Shown: positions 7,840 through 15,862 of the stretch, in pieces
Layout of the letters: every line of letters starts with the position of its first letter
How positions within the stretch are numbered: the stretch's first letter is position 1
From: Terrisporobacter vanillatitrophus
GTDB taxonomy: Bacteria > Bacillota > Clostridia > Peptostreptococcales > Peptostreptococcaceae
Assembly: GCF_051148895.1 (NCBI RefSeq)
Contig: NZ_CP154625.1
Location: 1,550,001 to 1,614,000, forward strand
Length of the DNA stretch: 64,000 nt
Direction: 5' to 3'
Program-made: the position numbers and the translations under genes
The notes under the pieces: model-generated
Database searches by the model: none
The model's input: only the letters and a program-made list of their open reading frames with translations
What the model was told of the DNA's origin: nothing

Positions 7840-8292
7840 ATGGCATTAAGGCAAATTAGACTGTTTGATGATGACATACTGAGAAAAAAGAGCAGAGTAG
7901 TTGAAACTGTAGATGATAAAATAAGACAGATATTGAATGATATGGCAGATACCATGTATAATACGGAAAATGGTGGAGGATTAGCTGCCCCGCAAATAGG
8001 TATATTGAAGCGATTAGTTGTGATTGATATGGGGCAAGGACTTATAAAGTTAGTTAATCCAAAGATAATTAAACAAGAAGGAACACAAGAAGTTATAGAA
8101 GGTTGTTTGAGCATTCCAAATAAATGTGGAAAGTTAATAAGACCTTGGAAAGTAACAGTACAAGCATTAAATGAAAATGGAGAGGAAGTTATATATACAG
8201 GGATAGGAGACTTAGCAAAATGCTTTTGTCATGAAATAGACCATTTAGAAGGCATACTTTTTACTGATTTAGTTACTGAATATATTTATTAG
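7840..8292 (+). CDS. def: Peptide deformylase
   Basis: The 150-residue enzyme has all three deformylase motifs: GGGLAAPQIG (about residues 44-53), EGCLSIP (about 87-93, with the metal-ligand Cys) and HEIDHLEG (about 130-137, the HExxH metal site). It removes the formyl group from nascent proteins in the cytoplasm, using Fe(II) or a similar metal. It is translationally coupled to an XRE regulator and is not next to fmt or priA, so it may be a second, regulated deformylase rather than the housekeeping copy. That last point is inference. Confidence 0.93.
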   Translation: MALRQIRLFDDDILRKKSRVVETVDDKIRQILNDMADTMYNTENGGGLAAPQIGILKRLVVIDMGQGLIKLVNPKIIKQEGTQEVIEGCLSIPNKCGKLIRPWKVTVQALNENGEEVIYTGIGDLAKCFCHEIDHLEGILFTDLVTEYIY

Positions 8293-8390
8293 TGTTATTT
8301 AATATAACTATTGAATTTAGTCAATAATTTTCTTAAGTTTTGGTGTAACTGCAACTTATGTTAACACGAATCATTAATATATTGAGAAGA

Positions 8391-8421
8391 AAGAGAGTAT
8401 TAGCCTAATACCCTCTTTTTT
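8391..8421 (+). terminator. Intrinsic terminator after def
   Basis: AAGAG-GTATTAG pairs with CTAATAC-CTCTT, then a T run follows. Confidence 0.8.
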
Positions 8422-8480
8422 ATGCTTAAAAAATTACACACATAAATTATTTATGAACTTCTTAGAGCGATAATGAATGT

Positions 8481-8511
8481 TACAATAGTTACAAAGTACG
8501 AACTGAAGTAG
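8481..8511 (+). repeat. Dispersed leader element, copy 9
   Basis: TACAATAGTTACAAAGTACG lies about 70 bp upstream of the P-loop kinase gene. With its left flank (8451-8480) it resembles 136-205. Confidence 0.5.
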
Positions 8512-8551
8512 ATATATGATATTCAGTCAAACATGTATAGGAGGTATAAAA

Positions 8552-9058
8552 ATGATAGAAAAGAGTAACAAAGATTTGCTATCGGTTGTTGTAATGATGT
8601 GTGGAGTAGCAGGTTCAGGTAAGACTACTTATGCACAACAACTTGAAAAAGAGGGGTATATACGTCTTTCTATTGATAAAAAACTATGGTCTACATATGG
8701 ACGCTATGGAATAGATTATCCTGTTGAGAAGTATGACGAATATTCTGAGATTGTAGAGCAAAAACTATCTCAACAGTTAACAATTCTTATCCAACAGAAA
8801 AAAAATGTAGTTATTGACTTTAGTTTTTGGCAACGTGCAAAACGTGGTAGATATAAAACACTTATTGAAAAAGCGGGAGGCCAGTGGAAATTAATTTATA
8901 TGAAAGCTACCCCTGAACTTTTGCGCACACGACTAAAAAAAAGAAGGGAGCGCTTTGATGCCAATGCTGCTTTTCCAATCACAGATGATATCTTAACTGC
9001 TTATCTTGATGGATTTGAAGAACCATTGAATGAAGGAGAAATAGTAATAGAGCAATAA
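8552..9058 (+). CDS. P-loop kinase-like ATPase (AAA_33/zeta-like)
   Basis: The 168-residue product has a Walker A motif, MCGVAGSGKTTYAQ at about residues 14-27, then LSIDKKLW and a hydrophobic strand NVVIDFSFWQRAKRG typical of small nucleotide or antibiotic kinases of the AAA_33 group, and an arginine-rich lid (RTRLKKRRERFD). It should phosphorylate a small molecule in the cytoplasm; the substrate is not known. The ATG at 8552 after GGAGGTATAAAA is preferred to an in-frame ATG 36 bp upstream without a ribosome-binding site. Confidence 0.8.
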   Translation: MIEKSNKDLLSVVVMMCGVAGSGKTTYAQQLEKEGYIRLSIDKKLWSTYGRYGIDYPVEKYDEYSEIVEQKLSQQLTILIQQKKNVVIDFSFWQRAKRGRYKTLIEKAGGQWKLIYMKATPELLRTRLKKRRERFDANAAFPITDDILTAYLDGFEEPLNEGEIVIEQ

Positions 9059-9176
9059 CTCAATAACAAAGTTTTTGAAAACTATGCGCAATGTCTATAT
9101 TTTACTTAAGACGTAATGTTCTTAAATTATTACACAAGGGTAAAATATTGTGAAGTAAGAGTATTGGAGGTAATTC

Positions 9177-9668
9177 ATGTTTAAAGAAAAAATTATTAAA
9201 GAGATGAAAGCAGTTTTTAAAGAAATTCCTTTTGGAGTAGAGCATACTCTAAAGGTATTGAAAAATGCAGAAGATATAATGAAAGGTGAAAATATTGAAG
9301 AAGAAAAAGAACTAATTACCATTGTTGCCATACTACACGATATTGGTGCGGTTGAGGCACAAAGGAAGTATGGCTCAATAGATGGTGCTTATCAAGAAAA
9401 AGAAGGACCAACAGTAGCACGAGAGATACTACAAAAGGTAGGCTATGACAAAAATATTGATAGAATATGCTTTATAATAGGTAATCATCATACCCCTTCC
9501 CAAATTGATAGCATTGATTTTCAAATACAATGGGAAGCAGATTTACTAGAAAATTTAACAGTCATAGATATAAATAAGCAGCAGCAGGAGATAAAGAAAT
9601 GTATTGAACAAAATTTTAAGACAAATACAGGAAAAAGAATTGCATACAATCGTTTTATCTTAGAATAG
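9177..9668 (+). CDS. HD-domain phosphohydrolase
   Basis: The 163-residue product has the HD metal-binding pattern: VEHTLKVL (first His), ILHDIGAVEA (HD pair, about residues 55-57) and GNHHTPS (third metal His), followed by a late Asp in WEADLLENL. HD proteins of this size hydrolyse nucleotides or phosphoesters. The specific substrate is not apparent. The start ATG follows GGAGGTAATTC. It is monocistronic and the last intact gene before the debris region. Confidence 0.82.
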   Translation: MFKEKIIKEMKAVFKEIPFGVEHTLKVLKNAEDIMKGENIEEEKELITIVAILHDIGAVEAQRKYGSIDGAYQEKEGPTVAREILQKVGYDKNIDRICFIIGNHHTPSQIDSIDFQIQWEADLLENLTVIDINKQQQEIKKCIEQNFKTNTGKRIAYNRFILE

Positions 9669-9724
9669 GTATATTGATACATATCATTCTAATTAGACGA
9701 ATTAAGTATCCATTTTAATTTTTT

Positions 9725-9811
9725 TCAATCATTAAAATCGGCCCAAAACGGTTGACCTGTTTCCACATCAATTCCATCAGCTCGAACCACACCAAGTACA
9801 TAGTAAAGCTT
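9725..9811 (-). pseudogene. Antisense-oriented C-terminal gene fragment
   Basis: On the minus strand an open frame reads LYYVLGVVRADGIDVETG, then QPFWADFND, and stops at 9725-9727. It has no start and ends abruptly at an AAGCTT at 9806-9811, where a different, plus-strand fragment begins. The family is not recognised. Confidence 0.4.
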
Positions 9812-10269
9812 AAAAGGAAGCACAAGAATTAAATACACTATATGAGTGTATTAATTCAAATACTAGTGAATGGATTACATATGAAAGAACTTTTTTGCTA
9901 AAATTAAAAAAATATTTTAAAGATAATAGTTTTAATCACGAAATTAATCTTTTTAGAGGTTATAAAGATGTATTTGATAACTTTGAATTTATACTTAAAA
10001 TACTTCAAAATAAGAATGTGCCCTTAGAAGAAACAAATATAAAAGTCAAAGTTAATGAAGATATAGATGAATGGAATTATATTAGAAATCAAGAAGATGT
10101 AAATAGCTTTATGAGGATATTTGTGGGGTTTCATGATTCAACTTTAATAATTAATGATGAAAGTGTATTTTGGGAAGATGATGAATTAGAAAATGAAGAT
10201 TATAATTATATGGGAACATATATAAAAGCATTGAATCTGAAATGGCGTAAAATAAATAATGTCTCTTGA
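9812..10269 (+). pseudogene. 5'-truncated hypothetical gene
   Basis: An open frame begins right after a TAA at about 9809-9811 with EAQELNTLYECINSNTSEW and runs to 10269. A TTG at 9895 could initiate a 124-residue protein, but it has no Shine-Dalgarno sequence, and the protein-like frame clearly continues upstream without a start. It is therefore best read as a gene lacking its 5' end. The product is acidic at the C-terminus (EDDELENEDYNYMGTYIKAL) and of unknown family. The left boundary coincides with the junction to the minus-strand fragment. Confidence 0.5.
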
Positions 10270-10282
10270 ATTTATGTTTAAA

Positions 10283-10345
10283 GATTAGCTTTTTCTTCTT
10301 GGGTTGACGGATATGGACCTGTCTCCAATGGCCATCTATTGACAT
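10283..10345 (-). pseudogene. Possible short gene fragment
   Basis: A minus-strand frame reads RWPLETGPYPSTQEEKANL. It lies between the truncated gene and the Rpn remnant and has no start. The source gene is not recognised. Confidence 0.25.
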
Positions 10346-10840
10346 ACTAGATGTAAGGATTATAACAGAAAGTAATGCAAACATAAATGTAGAAATACAA
10401 CTTGTAAATCAGTATAATATGATAAAGAGAACGTTTAGTATATGTCAAAAATGCCTTTAAAACAGTTAGTAAAAGGCGATAATTATAAGGATTTGAACAA
10501 AACAATTACTATAAATATAGTGGATTTTAATTGTATAGATAATAAAAGCTTTAAAAGTTGTTTTCATTTTTATGAAGACACAACTAAAAAAATATTAAGT
10601 GATATTTTGAAAATTCATTTTATTGAATTACCTAAATTTAATGAAACAGAAAAAGATTATTGTGATAAAGAGCTAGTTCAATTGGCAGAAATTAGAGATA
10701 AAGCAATATGAGATGAAAATGATAGATTAGAAGGTTCTAGAGAAGAAGGACGAAAAGAAGGTATAAAACAAGGTATAAAACAAGGTGTAGAAAATGAAAA
10801 AATAGATACTATATTAAGGTTAGGCTATGTTTTAAAATAA
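10346..10840 (+). pseudogene. Rpn family nuclease/transposase-like remnant
   Basis: The frames read LDVRIITESNANINVEIQL then VNQYNMIKRT up to about 10435, shift, then continue as LKQLVKGDNYKDLNKTITIN to a TGA at 10709, and resume as SREEGRKEGIKQGIKQGVEN to 10840. This is the order seen in Rpn (PD-(D/E)XK, recombination-promoting nuclease) proteins: nuclease core, ITINIVDF strand, then charged REEG-KQG repeats. The N-terminus is missing, and at least one frameshift and one stop are present, so it is inactive. Confidence 0.7.
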
Positions 10841-10882
10841 TGTTGAAAATATAATGAGAAGTAAAATAGAGGGGGAATACTG

Positions 10883-11107
10883 TTGAAATATATTAAAGGT
10901 ATAATATCTATATTAACTATTATTGCCGCAATATTGTATTTTTGTAATATAGAAAAAGGTATAAGTTCATTTGTTTTGTATCTATTAATCGCATTACAAA
11001 ATACTATAATATTTTGGGAATTGTGTAAAGAGAATAAGAAAAAAGAATCAATTTTAAATGCAGTTGTAGCATTAATGTTTTGGGTAATTGTTTTTATAAA
11101 TATATAA
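10883..11107 (+). CDS. Small membrane protein, unknown function
   Basis: A TTG start preceded by GAGGGGGAATACTG gives a 74-residue product with three hydrophobic stretches (about residues 4-22, 27-45 and 57-73) separated by polar residues such as CKENKKKES. No family is recognised. It sits alone between Rpn fragments. A strong hairpin follows the stop. Confidence 0.55.
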   Translation: MKYIKGIISILTIIAAILYFCNIEKGISSFVLYLLIALQNTIIFWELCKENKKKESILNAVVALMFWVIVFINI

Positions 11108-11111
11108 TTGG

Positions 11112-11148
11112 AACCAAAAAGTAAGGGCATATATCCCTACTTTTGGTT
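11112..11148 (+). terminator. Hairpin terminator
   Basis: AACCAAAA-GTA-GGG pairs with CCC-TAC-TTTTGGTT. The stem is long but the T tract is within the arm. Confidence 0.6.
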
Positions 11149-11160
11149 GCTAAAATAAGT

Positions 11161-11301
11161 TATAAAATCAACATTGATTTAAAACATAGCCTAAGGTTAA
11201 ATAGTCTTGGCTTATCAATAGAGCAGATTGCTAAGGGTGTAGAATTAACTAATGAACAAGTTAAAGATATATTATTTAAAAAGTACGTTGCACCAATTTA
11301 G
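11161..11301 (+). pseudogene. C-terminal fragment of a second Rpn-type gene
   Basis: The frame reads LRLNSLGLSIEQIAKGVEL then TNEQVKDILFKK, the usual tail of Rpn/PD-(D/E)XK transposase-like proteins. There is no start. It ends at a TAG around 11300 and overlaps the 3' end of the convergent CPBP gene. Confidence 0.6.
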
Positions 11302-11970
11302 AACAGCATGAAATACTGTAGGTGCAGCAATAGAGTTATATTTTGCATATAGAAAATTCAATACAATATGCCATAAAAATGTAAAAAGAAGAGTTACATA
11401 ATTATTTGAAATATGTTCCCAAAAACTCATATGTGATGCACCCATTTGAAAAGGAATATGAAATAACATAAACATAAATGCCGTCACCATTACTGCAAAG
11501 AAGGGTTTACGAATAATTCCATAAATTCTTGTTTGAATAAATCCTCTGAAGATAATTTCTTCCACAAGTGCTATTACAAAAAAGTAATAGGCAAAATCTA
11601 AAATCAGTTTTGAAGCAGTAGAAAAATGATATCCACCTAAAATTCCTGAAATAACATTTATAATTAGAAGAACTGCTGACAGTACCAGACCTAAAATTAA
11701 TGACTTTGATAGATTTTTTTTACCAAATCCTATTGTCTTTATGGGATGTTTATTAATCACTGCAAATAAAATACATAATATAGCCAAGAAAAAGTTAACC
11801 TCATAACCTAAATATATATTTCTTTTGTCATACAACACCCCCATTACATAGTAAATAATCATAACTAATATATAAAATACAATTGCTGAAATGCCATCCT
11901 TGTAAGTGTATTTTTCTAATGTGTATTTATATTCCTTATCTGTTCTAAAAAAGGATTTAATAAAATTCAT
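11272..11970 (-). CDS. CPBP-family intramembrane metalloprotease (copy 1)
   Basis: The 232-residue product has about seven hydrophobic segments and the CPBP/Rce1 motifs: EEIIFRGF (the EExxxR motif, about residues 141-148), FMLFHIPFQ (the FxxxH motif) and two later His/Asn positions, FLWHIVLN and FHAVLNWC. These residues bind metal within the membrane. Family members cleave prenylated or secreted peptides, or protect against bacteriocins; the target here is unknown. The start ATG follows AAGGGGGAGAGAATCATT. The open frame continues upstream to the group II intron boundary and contains a YKDGIIAII segment similar to its own YKDGISAIV. Confidence 0.85.
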   Translation of the reverse strand: MNFIKSFFRTDKEYKYTLEKYTYKDGISAIVFYILVMIIYYVMGVLYDKRNIYLGYEVNFFLAILCILFAVINKHPIKTIGFGKKNLSKSLILGLVLSAVLLIINVISGILGGYHFSTASKLILDFAYYFFVIALVEEIIFRGFIQTRIYGIIRKPFFAVMVTAFMFMLFHIPFQMGASHMSFWEHISNNYVTLLFTFLWHIVLNFLYAKYNSIAAPTVFHAVLNWCNVLFK

Positions 11971-12066
11971 AATGATTCTCTCCCCCTTAATATACCAATC
12001 TTTACTTCGTAATATTTTGCTACTGCGAACTAATCTATATATTAAATTATATACTGTAGATGGTAT

Positions 12067-12091
12067 TATTGCGATAATTCCATCTTTGTAC
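12067..12091 (-). repeat. Short duplicated CPBP segment at intron boundary
   Basis: Read on the minus strand it encodes YKDGIIAI and matches 11881-11905, inside the CPBP gene, at about 18 of 25 bases. It ends exactly at the predicted 5' end of the group II intron. Confidence 0.4.
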
Positions 12092-12512
12092 GTGTGCCCA
12101 GCATGGGCAACAACTTGACGGTGAAAGTCCGTTGCGGGCTTGATAGTGGGAACCGCTAGCTAATGGCAAGGGTGTCCATCGTGAGGTGGAATCTGAAGGA
12201 AGCCTACGGCAAAGTCTTGGTCTGAGGAACACGAACTACATATGAGGCTATTGGAAACGGACGAGTTTGCGTAACAAGACAAAGTCCAACACTATCCAAA
12301 ATTTCTAATAGTAAATGTAGCAGATATATGAGATGAAGGTTGTTGCTCTTACCTGGGGAGGTCTGATAGATATATCATTAATAGAGGATGAACTTCCTAG
12401 ATGATAACCTACATAGTGATATGTAATTGAACTATCAGAAGTCAGCAGACGTCATAGTACTATTGACTGCGCAATCAATAGGAAGGACTGAACATTAAGG
12501 AGGTTTTCAACT

Positions 12513-13934
12513 TTGGATAAATTGAAGAACGTGGATAAAGTGCAGACAACTGAATATTCAGGCTACCGTGTGGAAGTAAAGTTGGAAACTGGAAATAAAC
12601 ATGGAGTGCATAGCGTAGCTTCGGTATTACCGAAGGTAGAAATAGAGAACCGTGCAAAAATATCTACTAATAATTTACTCGATAAAATCTTAGCAAAAGA
12701 TAATATGTATCGTGCTATGCAACGAGTAATCAAGAATAAAGGTAGTCACGGTGTTGATGGAATAAAGACTGATGAACTTCACGACTATTGCAAAAAGCAC
12801 TGGACTACAATGAAATCTAAATTATTAGATGGAACATACAAACCATCACCTGTTAGAAGGGTAGAAATACCTAAACCTAACGGTGGGACTAGGATGCTTG
12901 GAATTCCAACAGTAGTAGATAGAATGATACAACAAGCAATAGCACAAGCGTTGACATTTGTATATGAACCAATTTTCTCTAATAGTAGTTATGGTTTTAG
13001 ACCAAACAGAAGTCAGCATCAAGCAATAAAGAAATCCTTAGAATATATAAATGAAGGATATAAATGGGTAGTAGATATGGATTTAGAGAAATTCTTTGAT
13101 AAAGTAAATCATGACATTTTAATTGATAGATTATCAAGACAAATTAAAGATAAAAGAGTATTAGACTTAATAAGGAAATATCTTAAAAGTGGAATAATGT
13201 TAAATGGAGTTATCGTATCAAATGAAGAAGGAACTCCCCAAGGAGGACCATTAAGTCCGCTTCTATCAAATATAATGCTTGATGAGGTTGATAAAGAATT
13301 AGAAAGAAGAGGTCATAAATTCTGTAGATTCGCAGATGACTGTAATATCTACGTTAAAAGTAGAAAAGCAGGGTTAAGAGTTTTAAACAGTATTAAGAAA
13401 TTAATTGAAAATGAATTAAAACTTAAAATAAATGAAAAGAAAAGTGCCGTTGACTTAGTTAGTCGCAGAAAATTTCTAGGATTTTCATTCTATTTTACAA
13501 AGGGCGGCGCCCAAATAAGGATACATGAAAGCTCATATAATAAACTAAAATCTAAAGTAATAGAAATTACAAATAGAAATAAAGGAATAGATATGGGATG
13601 GAGAATGTTGAAACTTAATCAACTTATGATAGGTTGGATTAATTACTTTGGCATAGCGAAAGCTAAAGGCAATATACAAAATATTGAAAAATGGATTAGG
13701 CGAAGACTTAGAGCATGTATCTGGAAACAATGGAAATTACCAAGGACGAAGTGTAAGAATCTTGTTAAACTTGGAATGGATAAATATAAGGCCTACCAAT
13801 ATTCAAATACAAGAAAAGGCTACTGGAGAATATCCGGTAGCCCAATCCTATCAAAAACACTTACAAATAAATACCTAGAAGAAATAGGATATATGAGTAT
13901 TTCCAAGAGATATTTAAAAGTGCATGGAACTTAA
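12513..13934 (+). CDS. ltrA: Group II intron reverse transcriptase/maturase
   Basis: The 473-residue protein begins at a TTG preceded by a perfect AAGGAGG site. Reverse transcriptase blocks are visible: GTRMLGIPTVVDRMIQQA, YGFRPNRSQHQAI, WVVDMDLEKFFDKVNHD, GTPQGGPLSPLLSNIMLDE and RFADDCNIYV, where FADD takes the place of the usual YADD catalytic motif. A maturase (X) domain follows (RKFLGFSF, RGWINYFGIAKA-like). The C-terminus ends shortly after the maturase domain, with no HNH endonuclease, as in several bacterial intron classes. It assists splicing and reverse transcription of its host intron RNA. Confidence 0.92.
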   Translation: MDKLKNVDKVQTTEYSGYRVEVKLETGNKHGVHSVASVLPKVEIENRAKISTNNLLDKILAKDNMYRAMQRVIKNKGSHGVDGIKTDELHDYCKKHWTTMKSKLLDGTYKPSPVRRVEIPKPNGGTRMLGIPTVVDRMIQQAIAQALTFVYEPIFSNSSYGFRPNRSQHQAIKKSLEYINEGYKWVVDMDLEKFFDKVNHDILIDRLSRQIKDKRVLDLIRKYLKSGIMLNGVIVSNEEGTPQGGPLSPLLSNIMLDEVDKELERRGHKFCRFADDCNIYVKSRKAGLRVLNSIKKLIENELKLKINEKKSAVDLVSRRKFLGFSFYFTKGGAQIRIHESSYNKLKSKVIEITNRNKGIDMGWRMLKLNQLMIGWINYFGIAKAKGNIQNIEKWIRRRLRACIWKQWKLPRTKCKNLVKLGMDKYKAYQYSNTRKGYWRISGSPILSKTLTNKYLEEIGYMSISKRYLKVHGT

Positions 13935-13975
13935 TGAACCGCCGTGTACCGAACGGTACGCACGGTGGTGTGAGA
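13935..13975 (+). ncRNA. Domain V hairpin of the group II intron
   Basis: CCGTGTACC pairs imperfectly with GGTACGCACGG, capped by a GAAC loop, directly after the maturase stop codon. The GGTGGTGTGAGAGG that follows is the usual link to domain VI in related introns. Confidence 0.75.
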
Positions 13976-14013
13976 GGACGCTAAATAAAATAATTATTTA
14001 GCTCCTACTCGAT

Positions 14014-14198
14014 TTAATTCCTATACAAGTAAAATTACAGAAGAAGTAAAAGAACATAGATTTTCAATGGATAAAGTCTGTCCTCATTGTCATTCAGATG
14101 AAGTTTCAAGTTTTAGAGAAAGAGAGCCCATTTTATACAGATATATACAATATATGGAAATAAATGTTATAATTATCCTATATATTAACTATAATTAA
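14014..14198 (+). pseudogene. Transposase N-terminal remnant with zinc ribbon
   Basis: The open frame just 3' of the intron reads NSYTSKITEEVKEHRFSMD then KVCPHCHSDEVSSF, and ends at 14198. The C-P-H-C ribbon looks like the N-terminal domain of IS1595/ISL-type transposases. There is no start and no catalytic domain. It may be the 3' exon into which the intron inserted, but the 5' side does not obviously continue the same gene. Confidence 0.4.
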
Positions 14199-14213
14199 TT
14201 GGAGGAATTAGAT

Positions 14214-14420
14214 ATGAAAAAATTAAATAATTATATTAATTTTGGATTAATATTCAATGTGATTGGGATAATTTCAAATCGTTTTAATTTACTACCAAGT
14301 TTTATTCAGGGACTTTGTATAGGATTAGGACTTACCTTAATATTTATAGGAATGTATGATCAAAATCATAATTTAGATAAATTTAGAAACTACAAAAAAA
14401 ATATATTAAACAAACATTAG
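14214..14420 (+). CDS. Small membrane protein, unknown function
   Basis: An ATG 8 nt after GGAGG opens a 68-residue frame with two hydrophobic stretches (about residues 9-24 and 31-48) and a basic C-terminus (KFRNYKKNILNKH). The upstream in-frame TTG at 14199 overlaps the ribosome-binding site and is not used here. No family is recognised. A terminator follows about 75 bp downstream. Confidence 0.6.
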   Translation: MKKLNNYINFGLIFNVIGIISNRFNLLPSFIQGLCIGLGLTLIFIGMYDQNHNLDKFRNYKKNILNKH

Positions 14421-14496
14421 GAAAATAACAAACAACATATTTGTTTAATATTAACTTAAATCTATTAGTTGAAAAGTTAATGAAATTTTAAATGAT

Positions 14497-14530
14497 AGGG
14501 CGATAGTACTAAAGCATATTGCCCTTTTTT
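14497..14530 (+). terminator. Intrinsic terminator
   Basis: AGGGC...GCCCT stem with an AT-rich loop, then TTTTTT. Confidence 0.75.
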
Positions 14531-14692
14531 ACATGTTCACAGTTAATTAAAAATGACTTCAAAGGAATTTTTAGGTTATCAGTTACAATCAGCTAACTTA
14601 TAATATATAATAAACTTAAAATATTATCACAAGGGTATAGTATATATCTAGATTTATGTTAATAATAAGAAAAATAATCTGGAGGCAATATA

Positions 14693-15835
14693 ATGAATAA
14701 AAAGGACTTTTCTAATTTAGAAGATCAAATTATGTCTACAGTTAGCAGTGCACTAAAAGCAATAGATACTGTTAATTTGAAAAGAGATATTAACTATAAA
14801 GCTGAGGACACCCTAAATCAATTTATATCAAAGTTTAATGAATATGGTGTAAAATATATGGGTTTAAATAAAAAATCTAAAAATGATATATCAAAATACA
14901 TTAGTAAAAAACCAGCTGGAAGTGTATCGGGAATACTTTGTATAGTATTTGGAGCTGGTGGAAGTGTAATTTATGGTTTATCAATATCGTCATTTCTAAT
15001 AGCTAAAGCATTCTTTAGTAGTTTTATTGTAGGTAGCCAAGTTGTTTTGGGAGTTTTAGTTTTGTTTTTTGTAGGAAGTATAGGTTTATTATTAAAAGGA
15101 ATAAATCTAAGAAAAAGAGTAAAGCGTTTTAAGACCTATGTAAGATTTATTGACGACAATAGTTATTTTTTAATTGATGACTTAGCAAGATTTGTGAAAG
15201 AGAAAAAAAGTTTTGTACTTAAAGACTTACGTAAAATGATTGATTTAGGCATGTTTTTAGAAGGACATATAGATGAAGAAAAAACTTATTTTATGTTAAG
15301 TGATGAAGTATATGGTGACTATTTAAATTTAAAAAAGGAACAAATAGCTAAAGAAACTAATAATAAAAAATTGAAAAAAGAAATAGATAATTCAGGAAAA
15401 GAAGAAATAGAATCTACTATTATAATAGGTAGAAATTATATTGAACAAATAAAGGCTGTAAAAAATGAGCTTTATAGAGAAGAAATAGCTATAAAGTTAG
15501 ATAAATTAGGAAATATTGCAGATCAAATTCTTAATCAAGTTGAAAAAAATCCTAAAAAGACACAAGAAGTTAATAAATTTATAAATCATTATCTTCCAAT
15601 TACTATAAAATTAATCAACTCATACAAAGAGTTAAATAATCAAGTAGTTCAAGGTGATAATATAAAAAATGCTAAAATTGAAATTGAAAAGAGTATTGAT
15701 CTTATTAATAATGCTTTTGAAAATTTATTAGATGATTTATTTGAAGATGTTGTTTTAGATATTTCTACAGATATTTCTGTTCTTAAAACATTATTTAAAC
15801 AAGAGGGATTAGGAGAAGAAGATTTTAAAAAGTAG
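14693..15835 (+). CDS. xpaC: XpaC-like protein (5-bromo-4-chloroindolyl phosphate hydrolysis family)
   Basis: The 380-residue product has an amphipathic N-terminus, two transmembrane segments at about residues 75-130 (GILCIVFGAGGSVIYGLSI and a following hydrophobic helix) and a long Lys/Glu-rich C-terminal helical region. This layout, together with an adjacent telA gene 27 bp downstream, matches the XpaC family. The family name comes from an old phosphatase assay; the protein has no clear phosphatase motif and is better viewed as the membrane partner of TelA in envelope stress or toxic-anion resistance. The ATG follows CTGGAGGCAATATA. Confidence 0.8.
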   Translation: MNKKDFSNLEDQIMSTVSSALKAIDTVNLKRDINYKAEDTLNQFISKFNEYGVKYMGLNKKSKNDISKYISKKPAGSVSGILCIVFGAGGSVIYGLSISSFLIAKAFFSSFIVGSQVVLGVLVLFFVGSIGLLLKGINLRKRVKRFKTYVRFIDDNSYFLIDDLARFVKEKKSFVLKDLRKMIDLGMFLEGHIDEEKTYFMLSDEVYGDYLNLKKEQIAKETNNKKLKKEIDNSGKEEIESTIIIGRNYIEQIKAVKNELYREEIAIKLDKLGNIADQILNQVEKNPKKTQEVNKFINHYLPITIKLINSYKELNNQVVQGDNIKNAKIEIEKSIDLINNAFENLLDDLFEDVVLDISTDISVLKTLFKQEGLGEEDFKK

Positions 15836-15862
15836 GTTATAAATAATAGGGAGGCATTAAAA

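Larger units (their letters stand above)
12092..14013 (+). mobile_element. Group II intron
   Basis: The 5' boundary is placed at GTGTGCCC, which fits the GUGYG consensus. A structured, GC-richer non-coding segment (12092-12500) precedes a reverse-transcriptase/maturase gene. After it come a domain V-like hairpin at about 13937-13970 (CCGTGTACC...GGTACGCACGG) and a domain VI-like stem (GCTAAAT/ATTTAGC) ending CCTACTCGAT at 14013, the expected pyrimidine-rich 3' end. The ORF lies in domain IV. All parts look intact, so it may still be mobile. Boundaries are accurate to a few bases. Confidence 0.85.

Noticed and set aside
12047..12232. Minus-strand ORF over the intron 5' end
   Set aside because: It lies in the structured, non-coding RNA part of the group II intron.
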